From: Chloroflexota bacterium
Lineage (GTDB): Bacteria; Chloroflexota; Limnocylindria; QHBO01
Reading direction: 5' to 3'
NCBI GenBank assembly: GCA_031177555.1
Contig: JAPSGM010000001.1
Span: 1-33,197 of the forward strand
DNA: 33,197 bases
Position 1 is the stretch's first letter, and every line of letters begins with the position of its first letter. Under the pieces are notes generated by a model. It worked only from the letters and a program-made list of their open reading frames with translations, was not told where the DNA came from and ran no database searches. Below are positions 8,254-15,635 of the stretch, piece after piece. The translations under genes and the position numbers were made by a program.

Positions 8254-8276
8254 GCCGCGCGCGCGAAGGGCGCGGC
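8254..8276 (-). other. GC-rich hairpin between flippase and sulfotransferase genes
   Basis: A perfect 7-bp stem (GCCGCGC with GCGCGGC) around a 9-base loop lies 78 bases after the flippase stop and 13 bases before the TTG start of the sulfotransferase. There is no T-run, so it is at best a weak intrinsic terminator. It could equally fold in the 5' leader of the sulfotransferase mRNA. The rest of the 112-base gap holds a TATCAT hexamer near 8311-8316 (minus) that could be a -10 box, without a convincing -35. Confidence 0.35.
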
Positions 8277-8353
8277 GGTCCTGTGGGTCGGGATCACGGG
8301 GCGGAATGATAGCCGGTTGCGTACGGGAGCGCGGGTGGAGCATCCAGCCCCGG

Positions 8354-9865
8354 CTACCGGGCACCCACCGGCGGCGGTCGGGACACCGCACGTCGCCCGA
8401 CGCCGAGGATCTCGCGGACGAGGTCTCGCTCCACCAGCAGCATGGCCAGGACGAACACCATGGCGCCGGCCAGCACCTCCGCGGCCAGCAGCATGGCCGG
8501 GCTCGCAGGGGCCACCGCCTTGACTGCCGCCACCGCCACGGCCATGGCTGCGGTGGCCAGGGCGGTCCCTCGCAGCTGGGCCAGCATCGCCCCGGCCGGA
8601 ACGCCCGCGTACCTCGAGACCCACGCGAGGTTGAGCGGGATCAAGAGGTATCCGCGTGCGACGAACGCGGCGGCGACGGCGAGGATCCCGATCTGGACCG
8701 CGATCAGGAACCCGACCACGTTCACCACCGTGGTGATGAGCCTGAATCGAAAGACGACGCCGGGGTGCCCGGCGGCGTTCAGCAGGGCGCCGCTGAAGGC
8801 CTGCAGCGTGAGGACCGGACCGATGAGGAACAGGATGCCGGCCACCGGGCCGCTCGGCGCCCAGCGGTCCCCGAAGAGCGTGACGGTGAGCTCGGTCGAG
8901 ACCAGGGCGAGCCCGATGTAGCCGGGCAGGATGATCGCGCCCGCGGCGCGCGTGACGCGAAGGTAGGCGCGACGCATCCGTTCCGGGTCCGACTGGAGGC
9001 GAGAGAAGGCCGGAAAGGTGACCTTGCGCGCCACGTTGACCAGCATCACCTCGGTCACGTCCAGGATGCGGTAGCCGACCGAGTAGAAGCCGAGCGGCGT
9101 GGTGCCGAGGAATGAGCCGATGAGCAGGTTGTCGACGTTCCGGCTCGCGAAGTTCAGGATGTCCGAGCCCAGGATGTTCACCCCGAAGCGGAAGAGCTCC
9201 CGGAACGTGTCCCACGAGTAGTCTCGACCTGGACGCCATGGGCTGACCGCCCATAACAGGACCATCGACACGAATGCGCCGGCCACCTGCTGCCCGACGA
9301 GGGACCACACGCCGAATCCGAGGAAGGCCATGGCGATGCCCACCGCCCCGCCGGCCGCGATCCCGCCGAGGGCCCGCATGGCCAGCGCCCGGAAGTTCAG
9401 GCTGCGCCGCAGGAGCGCAATCTGGATGCTGCCGAGCGCGGACAGCAGGAACGTGCCGGAGAGGACCTGCAGGATCGGCTGCAGGTCGGGCTCCCCCAAC
9501 AGGAAGGCGATGGGGATGGCGAGAAGGATGCCGGCCAGCGCCAGCAGCCCGCCCGTGCTGAGCGCGACCCAGAACGCGGTGTCGATATGCCGCCGGGTGA
9601 GAACTGGTCGCTGGATGAGCGCATCGCCCAGGCCCTGGTCCACGACCAGCTGGGCCAGGTTGACGAACACCGCGGCCAGCGCCACCAGGCCGAAGTCGTC
9701 CGGGACGAGCAGCCGGGCGAGAACGACGAAGATCGTCAGGTTGAGAAGCTGACGACCCCACGTGTGGATGAAGGTCCACGTCAGGCCGCGGGCTATCTGA
9801 CCCCCAAGCCCGGACTCTCCCGGCTCGCCCGGAGCCGGCCCGAGGCCCTCCGCACGGTCAGGCAA
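8354..9865 (-). CDS. Lipopolysaccharide/polysaccharide flippase (Wzx, MATE-like superfamily)
   Basis: A 503-residue membrane protein with about 12-14 hydrophobic segments. The start of the fold, GLTWTFIHTWGRQLLNLTIFVVLARLLVPDDFGLVALAAVF, is the standard opening of Wzx/WzxC-type polysaccharide transporters, and NFASRNVDNLLIGSFLGTTPLGFYSVGYRI is the conserved central segment with the charged residues typical of the family. It would flip undecaprenyl-linked repeat units to the outer face of the membrane. TTG 9865 is the only standard-type start between the preceding in-frame stop (9899-9901) and the fold; no ribosome site is obvious. It is 33 bases downstream of a sulfotransferase gene and probably shares its transcript. 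It is the only flippase in the window, so it may serve both glycan clusters. Confidence 0.92.
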   Translation of the reverse strand: MPDRAEGLGPAPGEPGESGLGGQIARGLTWTFIHTWGRQLLNLTIFVVLARLLVPDDFGLVALAAVFVNLAQLVVDQGLGDALIQRPVLTRRHIDTAFWVALSTGGLLALAGILLAIPIAFLLGEPDLQPILQVLSGTFLLSALGSIQIALLRRSLNFRALAMRALGGIAAGGAVGIAMAFLGFGVWSLVGQQVAGAFVSMVLLWAVSPWRPGRDYSWDTFRELFRFGVNILGSDILNFASRNVDNLLIGSFLGTTPLGFYSVGYRILDVTEVMLVNVARKVTFPAFSRLQSDPERMRRAYLRVTRAAGAIILPGYIGLALVSTELTVTLFGDRWAPSGPVAGILFLIGPVLTLQAFSGALLNAAGHPGVVFRFRLITTVVNVVGFLIAVQIGILAVAAAFVARGYLLIPLNLAWVSRYAGVPAGAMLAQLRGTALATAAMAVAVAAVKAVAPASPAMLLAAEVLAGAMVFVLAMLLVERDLVREILGVGRRAVSRPPPVGAR

Positions 9866-9898
9866 GGAGGTGCCGGCACGTGGCGGCGCCCGATCCGG

Positions 9899-10810
9899 TC
9901 ATGGCGACACCCAGTGCGTCAGGTCGCGGTCGACCATCTCCGACAGGCGCGCGACCTCGGGCCTGAGCTCGTCCGCCAGCCGGGCCCTAAGCTCCGGATC
10001 GACACCGTCGCGCGGGACGCGGGTGCTGTTGAGCCGCAGCAGCGCATCGCGGGCGCGGTGCACGATGGCGTAGCGCCGAAGGCGAGGGATGAGCGGCCGC
10101 AGAAGCGGCGGATTCCAGATCAGCCGCTGGAACCAGCCGGCGCGCACCCGCTTGTTCTCGTTCCGTGGACCCAGGTCGACCGGCACGCCCGGGTCGACCC
10201 CCAGGAACTCGAGCAGCCGGCGGTACACGCCGGCGGTGTCGTCCCGGAAGTCATCGAAGATGATCACGTGCACGCGATCCCGTCCGAAGACCGACAGGTA
10301 TCGGTCGAGCTGCTCCGAGAAGCGGACCATGCGCCGGTAGAGGAGGTTCTCGGGACGGATCGGTCCCGGCGGCAGCCGCCGGCCGGCGGCCCGTTCCGGT
10401 TCGGCGGCGAGCGCGTCCCCGAAATCGCGCAGCGTTTCCTGGCGGTTGAACAGCAGCTGGCTGTGCTGGGCATGCATCACGTCGATGGGGTTGCGCAGCA
10501 TCACGACGATGCGCGCGCCGGGGATCGCCGCGTGGATCTCCTCGGCCGCGCAGGCTGAGTACAGGTACCACGCCGACGCCTCTCCCTTCAGGGCGCCGAT
10601 GGGCGCGTCGTCGAAGAGTGCGCGATACTCCTCCTCGGTCATCGGGCCGTATCGTGAGGTCAGGTCGGAGCCGAAGAACAGCGGCTCCTTGATGAACGGC
10701 ATGAACACGTCCGGGTGCTGCCGAAGGTAGTCGTACATGGCGGTCGTGCCACATTTCGGGGCGCCGACGATGAGGAAGTCGGGCAGATCGCCACCCGGGC
10801 GTCGAGTCAT
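9899..10810 (-). CDS. Sulfotransferase domain protein (fourth; first gene of the minus-strand operon)
   Basis: Taken from ATG 10810 this is 303 residues; a GTG at 10828 would add six residues but lies upstream of a CATACT box (10824-10819) that sits 8 bases before the ATG, which favours the ATG on a leaderless transcript. The PAPS loop is FLIVGAPKCGTTAMYDYL (PKCGTT at 18-23), followed by HPDVFMPFIKEPLFFGSDL, and the 3'-phosphate element is IVVMLRNPIDVMHAQHSQ. It is paralogous to the protein encoded at 4279-5229, with matching landmarks over the whole length including the WYLYS segment and the C-terminal VARL...DRDL..W ending. It begins the ten-gene minus-strand polysaccharide operon and diverges from the AlgD-like gene with only about 80 bases between them. 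Acceptor unknown. Confidence 0.92.
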   Translation of the reverse strand: MTRRPGGDLPDFLIVGAPKCGTTAMYDYLRQHPDVFMPFIKEPLFFGSDLTSRYGPMTEEEYRALFDDAPIGALKGEASAWYLYSACAAEEIHAAIPGARIVVMLRNPIDVMHAQHSQLLFNRQETLRDFGDALAAEPERAAGRRLPPGPIRPENLLYRRMVRFSEQLDRYLSVFGRDRVHVIIFDDFRDDTAGVYRRLLEFLGVDPGVPVDLGPRNENKRVRAGWFQRLIWNPPLLRPLIPRLRRYAIVHRARDALLRLNSTRVPRDGVDPELRARLADELRPEVARLSEMVDRDLTHWVSP

Positions 10811-10818
10811 CGGGCACG

Positions 10819-10824
10819 AGTATG
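10819..10824 (-). promoter_or_regulatory. -10 box (CATACT) for the minus-strand sulfation operon
   Basis: CATACT lies 8 bases before ATG 10810. With a normal -10 to start distance, transcription would begin about 2 bases before the ATG, giving a near-leaderless message. No -35 or ribosome site is seen. The same spacing recurs at other genes in this window. Confidence 0.45.
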
Positions 10825-10878
10825 CCACCGTGCCAGCCCGGGGGCTGTCAGACTAGCGCCGCCATTGGCGACGCGTGC

Positions 10879-10883
10879 GGAGG
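10879..10883 (+). promoter_or_regulatory. Ribosome binding site deciding a TTG start
   Basis: GGAGG with 9 bases to TTG 10893. The in-frame GTG at 10875 lies upstream of this site and is therefore less likely to be used. Confidence 0.7.
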
Positions 10884-10892
10884 AACGTTTCG

Positions 10893-12203
10893 TTGAAGAT
10901 CGCGATCATCGGGCTGGGGTATGTGGGCGCCGTCACCGCGGCGTGCCTCGCGGACCTGGGCCGGGCCGTCATCGGCGTCGACCAGGACGCGACGAAGGCC
11001 GATGCGATTGCGGGCGGCCGCTCCCCGATCGCCGAGCCGGGCCTGGACGAGCTGCTGGCGGCCGGCGTTGCCGCGGGCTCCATCGAGGTGGGGTCGGTCG
11101 CGACCGCCGTGCCGGCCGCGGACGTGATCATGATCACGGTCGGCACGCCATCGGCTCGAACCGGGGCGCTCGACCTCACCGCCGTCCTTCGCGTCGCCGA
11201 GGAGATCGGTGCGGCGCTGCCGCGCGACGGTCGCATCCGCACCGTCGTGGTCCGCAGCACCGTGCTCCCGACGACCACCGAGGAGCTCGTCGGACCGGCT
11301 ATCGAGCGCGCTTCGGGCATGGCGGCCGGCAGCGACTTCGGGTTGGCCATGAATCCCGAGTTCCTGCGCGAGGGTTCGAGCATCCGCGACTTCTACGAGG
11401 CGTCGCGGACGATCATCGGCGCCGGCGACGAGCGCTCGGCGCAGCAGGTGCGTGCCGCCTACGAGGGGCTCGCGGCGCCGGTCGAGGTCGTTTCCATCCG
11501 GACCGCCGAGATGGTCAAGTACACCGACAACGCCTTCCACGCCACGAAGATCGCGTTCGCGAACGAGATCGCCAGCTTCGCCCGGGCCTTCGGGCTGGAT
11601 GGGCGCGAGACGATGCGCCTGATGGTCTCCGACGAGCGCCTGAACATCTCGCCGGCCTACCTGCGCCCCGGCTACGCGTTCGGTGGCTCGTGCCTCCCCA
11701 AGGACCTGCGCGCGCTCACCGACCGCGCGCGCAAATCGGACGTCGACCTTCCGCTGCTCGATGCCGCGCTTGCGAGCAACGCGGCCCACTTCGAACGCGG
11801 GGTCCGGCTCGTCGAGGACGCTGGCCACCGCGACGTCGCGCTGCTCGGCCTGAGCTTCAAGGCCGGCACCGATGATCTCCGCGAGTCGCCGGCCGTGGCG
11901 CTGGCCGAGCGGCTGCTGGGGCGCGGCTACTCGCTGGCCATCTACGACCCCGACGTCTCGCCGGCGACGCTGCGCGGTGCCAACCTGACCTTCATCCAGC
12001 AGCACCTGCCCCATCTCGTGCAGCTCCTGACCGACGACGTCGAGGCCGCGGTGGCCGGCGCCGACACGGTCGTGATCGCGAAGGGATCGGTCGCCGTCGA
12101 TCGGCTCGCCGCGCTCCTCCGCCCCGAGCAGACCGTCGTGGACCTGGTCGGCTGCGACGAGGTCGCGGTCGGCCCGGCCCGCTACCTCGGGATCGGCTGG
12201 TGA
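10893..12203 (+). CDS. Nucleotide-sugar dehydrogenase, AlgD-like (GDP-mannose or UDP-glucose 6-dehydrogenase)
   Basis: TTG 10893 is chosen because GGAGG lies at 10879-10883 with 9 bases of spacing, and it gives a 436-residue protein, the size of AlgD. Order of domains: NAD Rossmann fold (KIAIIGLGYVGAVTAACLADLG at the N-terminus), VVVRSTVLPTT, NPEFLREGS, central helix EMVKYTDNAFHATKIAFANEI, catalytic loop AFGGSCLPKDLRAL with Cys267, and C-terminal UDP/GDP-binding fold starting LLGLSFKAGTDDLRESP. Many of these segments match remembered AlgD text closely (RSTVLP, LN-S--Y-RPG, the GTDDLRESP run, VDLVG and the GI-W ending), so GDP-mannuronate is a reasonable product, with UDP-glucuronate the alternative. 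It oxidises the C6 alcohol twice with NAD. It starts the plus-strand operon with acyltransferase, glycosyltransferase and LCP genes, and would supply a uronic acid for the glycan. Confidence 0.93.
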   Translation: MKIAIIGLGYVGAVTAACLADLGRAVIGVDQDATKADAIAGGRSPIAEPGLDELLAAGVAAGSIEVGSVATAVPAADVIMITVGTPSARTGALDLTAVLRVAEEIGAALPRDGRIRTVVVRSTVLPTTTEELVGPAIERASGMAAGSDFGLAMNPEFLREGSSIRDFYEASRTIIGAGDERSAQQVRAAYEGLAAPVEVVSIRTAEMVKYTDNAFHATKIAFANEIASFARAFGLDGRETMRLMVSDERLNISPAYLRPGYAFGGSCLPKDLRALTDRARKSDVDLPLLDAALASNAAHFERGVRLVEDAGHRDVALLGLSFKAGTDDLRESPAVALAERLLGRGYSLAIYDPDVSPATLRGANLTFIQQHLPHLVQLLTDDVEAAVAGADTVVIAKGSVAVDRLAALLRPEQTVVDLVGCDEVAVGPARYLGIGW

Positions 12204-12219
12204 CCGGCCGCAGCCCGAC

Positions 12220-14370
12220 ATGTACCCCGGAGCCAGCGCGCGCCCAGCGCATTCCCACGGCGTGAGATCCGCCCAGTCCCCACCGGACTCGCTGCGCCCT
12301 GCCCCTCCGGGATCGGGTCCCGGCGAGGAGTCGGCCTGGGACACCGCGGTCTCGACGACCGGGCCCGCCCATTTCCGGCCGGACATCGAGGGCCTGCGGG
12401 CCGTCGCCATCCTGGCCGTGCTGGCGTACCACGCTCGACTGCCATGGATCACCGGCGGCTTCGTGGGCGTCGACGTCTTCTTCGTGATCTCCGGCTTCCT
12501 CATCACCGGGCTGCTCCTGCGGGAGTTCAGCGCCAGCGGCCGCATCGACCTGCCGGCGTTCTACGCCCGCCGGGCGCGGCGGCTCCTTCCGGCGGCCCTG
12601 GTCGTCATCGCCGTAACGGTGCTCGCGTCGGCCCTGATCGTCTCGCCGGTGATCTTCCCGTCCATCGCCGGTGACGGGGCGGCGGCGGCGCTGTACGTCT
12701 CGAACTACCGCTTCGCCCTGAGCGCGACGGACTATTTCGCCGCAGAGGGCGCTCCGTCACCGCTGCTGCACTACTGGTCGCTGGCGGTGGAGGAGCAGTT
12801 CTACCTCTTCTGGCCGCTGCTGATCCTGGTGGGTGCCCGCTACCTGTCGGTCCGCCGGCTGTGGATCCTGGTGGCCGCAGTGGGCCTCGCCTCGTTGGTC
12901 GCATCGGTGGTCATGACGAACGTGGAGGCGCCATGGGCGTTCTATTCGCTGCCGACGAGGGCGTGGCAGCTCGCCCTCGGGGGCCTGGTGGCGCTCGGCG
13001 TCCTGGCGCTCCCGGAACGCTGGCCGGCGCACGCGGCCTCGGCGCTGGGCGCGGTCGGCATGCTGGTGATCGTCGCTTCCGTGGTGCTGATCAACGACAC
13101 GACGCCCTTCCCCGGCCTGGCGGCGCTGGCGCCGGCCATCGGCACCGCGTCGCTGATCGTCGCCGGTGAGAAGGCCTCGGCCGTGCCCGCCAGGCTGCTG
13201 GCCATGTCGATACCGCGCTGGTTCGGCCGCATCTCGTATTCGCTGTACCTGTGGCACTGGCCCCTGCTGATCCTCGTTCCAGTCGCGTTGAGCCGCGATG
13301 GACCCCGGCTGCGGATCGCCCTGGCCGTGGCGGCCATCGTGCTGGCGGCGCTCAGCACGCGCTTCATCGAGCGGCCGTTTCGCACCGGATGGGCGGCTCG
13401 GCACACCAGCCGCTGGACGCTGGCGGGGGCCGGGGCGATGTCGGTGCTCGTGGCCGTGTCGGCGGTGACCGCCGGCGGGAACCTGGCGACCCCCAGCGAC
13501 GGCGAACCGCTTCCCTCGCTGCCACCGGCCGACACCCGCCCCGAGCTGCCCCGGGGCCTCTTCTCGGGACCCGTGCCCGCCGACCTGCAGCCGCCGTTGC
13601 TGGGAGCGCTGGACGACAAGGCGAGCGTGATGGTGGACGGTTGCCGCGCCGGCTTCCCGCAATCGGAGCCCAGGGACTGCGTCTATGGCAATCCCGACTC
13701 GCCCACCACGGTCGTCCTGTTCGGTGACTCGCACGCCGCCATGTGGCAGCCCGCCATCGAGCGCATCGCGCTCGACCGTGACTGGCGGATCGTGGCGCTC
13801 ATCAAGCCCGCCTGCCCACCGGTCGACGTCGTGTCGTGGTCCAGGCGCCTGAAGCGTGAGTTCACCGAGTGCCACGAATGGCGCGACCTGGCCATCCAGC
13901 GGATCGCATCCATTCGCCCGAGCATCACCTTCGTGGCATCGGCGAAGGACCACGCCATCCTTAGCGCGCGTGGCAAGCGCGTGATCGGGACGGACAAGCG
14001 CGCTTGGAAGGAGGGCCTGGAAGCGGTGCTGGTACGGCTGCGCGAGGCGAGCGAGCGGGTCGTCCTCATCGGTGAAGTGCCGCATCTCGAGATCGACGCG
14101 CTCGATTGCCTGGCCGAGCATCGCACGCTCGACCCGTGCGTGGTGATGGGCGCCGATGTCATCGACGAGCCGTACGAGCGGGTCGAGCGCCGCGCCGCCC
14201 GGCGGGCCGGCGTGCAGTGGATGAGGACGACGCGGTGGATCTGCCCCGGTCAGCGCTGCCCGATGGTGAGGGGCAACTACCTGGTGTATCGCGATCGCGA
14301 CCACCTCACCGCGACGTTCGCCGGCGTGCTGGCCGCCAACGTCCGCTGGGCACTGGATCATCCGCAGTGA
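12220..14370 (+). CDS. OafA-type membrane O-acyltransferase with C-terminal SGNH domain
   Basis: A 716-residue two-domain protein. After a Pro/Ser-rich cytoplasmic head of about 50 residues comes the acyltransferase-3 domain: FRPDIEGLRAVAILAVLAYHA with the conserved His, GGFVGVDVFFVISGFLIT, FYARRARRLLPA, SLAVEEQFYLFWP, RISYSLYLWHWPLL, about ten membrane spans to residue 430. The C-terminal outer domain is SGNH-like: VVLFGDSHAAMW (GDSH at 502-505) and the closing catalytic pair D692-x-x-H695. Such fusions transfer acetyl groups across the membrane and onto glycans. ATG 12220 is 16 bases after the dehydrogenase stop; a GTG at 12262 is possible. The stop overlaps the next start as GTGA. The role inferred here is O-acetylation of the polysaccharide; its target sugar is unknown. 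Confidence 0.92.
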   Translation: MYPGASARPAHSHGVRSAQSPPDSLRPAPPGSGPGEESAWDTAVSTTGPAHFRPDIEGLRAVAILAVLAYHARLPWITGGFVGVDVFFVISGFLITGLLLREFSASGRIDLPAFYARRARRLLPAALVVIAVTVLASALIVSPVIFPSIAGDGAAAALYVSNYRFALSATDYFAAEGAPSPLLHYWSLAVEEQFYLFWPLLILVGARYLSVRRLWILVAAVGLASLVASVVMTNVEAPWAFYSLPTRAWQLALGGLVALGVLALPERWPAHAASALGAVGMLVIVASVVLINDTTPFPGLAALAPAIGTASLIVAGEKASAVPARLLAMSIPRWFGRISYSLYLWHWPLLILVPVALSRDGPRLRIALAVAAIVLAALSTRFIERPFRTGWAARHTSRWTLAGAGAMSVLVAVSAVTAGGNLATPSDGEPLPSLPPADTRPELPRGLFSGPVPADLQPPLLGALDDKASVMVDGCRAGFPQSEPRDCVYGNPDSPTTVVLFGDSHAAMWQPAIERIALDRDWRIVALIKPACPPVDVVSWSRRLKREFTECHEWRDLAIQRIASIRPSITFVASAKDHAILSARGKRVIGTDKRAWKEGLEAVLVRLREASERVVLIGEVPHLEIDALDCLAEHRTLDPCVVMGADVIDEPYERVERRAARRAGVQWMRTTRWICPGQRCPMVRGNYLVYRDRDHLTATFAGVLAANVRWALDHPQ

Positions 14371-15635
14371 GGCGTCGAGCGCTGATCCTGGTCGAGGACC
14401 TCCCGGTGCCGTTCGACCGACGCGTGTGGGCCGAGGCCGGCACGCTGCGGGATGCGGGCTGGCGGGTCACCGTCGTCTGCCCGCGAGGCGCGGGCGCCCG
14501 CCGCTGGCATGAGCGCATCGACGGCATCGAGGTCTTCCGCTACCCGCTGCCCACCACCGCCGCGGGGCTGCTGAACCACGTCATCGAGTACGCGGTGGCC
14601 GTTCCGGCCACGCTGCTGCTTTCGCTGCTTGCCTGGCGCGGCCGGCGGTTCGACGTGGTGCATGCCTGCAACCCGCCCGACTTCCTGTTCCCCATCGGCT
14701 GGGTCTTCCGGCGGCTCGGCTCCGCCTTCGTCTTCGATCAGCACGACCTGGCCCCTGAGGTGTACGTGGCGCAGGGTGGCCGCAGGGGAGGGCCGGTCCA
14801 TCGGTTCCTGCTGTGGTGCGAGGGACGCACCTACCGTCTTGCCGATGCGGTGATCGCCACCAACGAGACCTATCGGCGCTTCGCCCTGGAGCGGGGCGGG
14901 GTGGCGCCGGACCGCATCTTCGTGGTCCGATCGTCCCCCGACCCGCGACGGATCTTCCGCGAGGAGCCCAGCCCGGCGCTGAAGCGTGGCCGCCCATTCC
15001 TGGTGACCTACCTGGGCACGATGGGACCGCAGGACGGCGCGGACCTGTTCGTGCACGCCGCGCGGGCAGTGCTGGACGCCCGGCCGGGAGCCGTTCGCTT
15101 CTTGGCCATGGGCGGCGGCAACCAGCTCGACGCGCTGCAGGCCCTCGCGACCGAGCTGGGCCTCTCCGCCGGGGATCTCCACTTCACCGGCAGGATCCCG
15201 GACGCCGAGGTGCGTCGCGTGCTGTCGTCCGCGGACGTCGCCATCAGCCCGGACCCTGCCAACGGGTTCAACGAGTTCTGCACCATGAACAAGACGCTGG
15301 AGTACATGGCCCTGGGCGTGCCGGTCGTGGCCTTCGACCTGGAGGAGACGCGGGTCAGTGCGGACGGCGCCGCGGCCTACGCGGCCCCCAACGACCCGCG
15401 CGGCCTCGCCGAGCTGGTGGTCGAGCTCCTCGACGATCCCCGGCGCCGCGCGGAGATGGGCCGCATCGGCCTGGAACGGCTCGCCGGCCCGCTGGCCTGG
15501 GATCGGTCGGCCGAGAACCTGAGAATCGCCTACGACGCGGCGCTGTCCCTGCGAGCCGGCGGCCAGCCCGTCCGGCCGGACGAGGAGGGCGTCGTGGCCG
15601 ACGACAGGCTGTCAGCGGCTAGGATGCGCCGGTGA
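14367..15635 (+). CDS. GT4-family glycosyltransferase (WbuB-like)
   Basis: A 422-residue GT-B enzyme starting at GTG 14367, inside the 4-base GTGA overlap with the acyltransferase stop; a longer open frame upstream is only the shadow of that gene. It opens with RRRALILVEDLPVPFDRRVWAEAGTLRDAGWRVTVVCPRG, a pattern known from WbuB-like transferases (PFDRRVW-EA). Later come VVHACNPPDFLF, FDQHDLAPEVY, FLVTYLGTMGPQDGADLFVHAA (donor domain start), LHFTGRIPDAEVRRVLSSADVAISPDP, and the acidic donor site MNKTLEYMALGVPVVAFDLEETR. It would extend the lipid-linked repeat unit on the cytoplasmic side. The donor could be the uronate-nucleotide made by the first gene of the operon or an N-acetylhexosamine; the sequence does not decide. 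Confidence 0.93.
   Translation: MRRRALILVEDLPVPFDRRVWAEAGTLRDAGWRVTVVCPRGAGARRWHERIDGIEVFRYPLPTTAAGLLNHVIEYAVAVPATLLLSLLAWRGRRFDVVHACNPPDFLFPIGWVFRRLGSAFVFDQHDLAPEVYVAQGGRRGGPVHRFLLWCEGRTYRLADAVIATNETYRRFALERGGVAPDRIFVVRSSPDPRRIFREEPSPALKRGRPFLVTYLGTMGPQDGADLFVHAARAVLDARPGAVRFLAMGGGNQLDALQALATELGLSAGDLHFTGRIPDAEVRRVLSSADVAISPDPANGFNEFCTMNKTLEYMALGVPVVAFDLEETRVSADGAAAYAAPNDPRGLAELVVELLDDPRRRAEMGRIGLERLAGPLAWDRSAENLRIAYDAALSLRAGGQPVRPDEEGVVADDRLSAARMRR
15620..15625 (+). promoter_or_regulatory. Possible -10 box or ribosome site (TAGGAT) before the LCP gene
   Basis: TAGGAT ends 6 bases before GTG 15632, the distance expected for a leaderless start. The AGGA inside it could alternatively be the ribosome site, since the gene also overlaps the glycosyltransferase stop. 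Both readings are open. Confidence 0.3.

Noticed and set aside
10826..10828. GTG 10828 as start of the fourth sulfotransferase
   Set aside because: It lies upstream of the CATACT -10 box and has no ribosome site; ATG 10810 fits both promoter and homologous N-termini.
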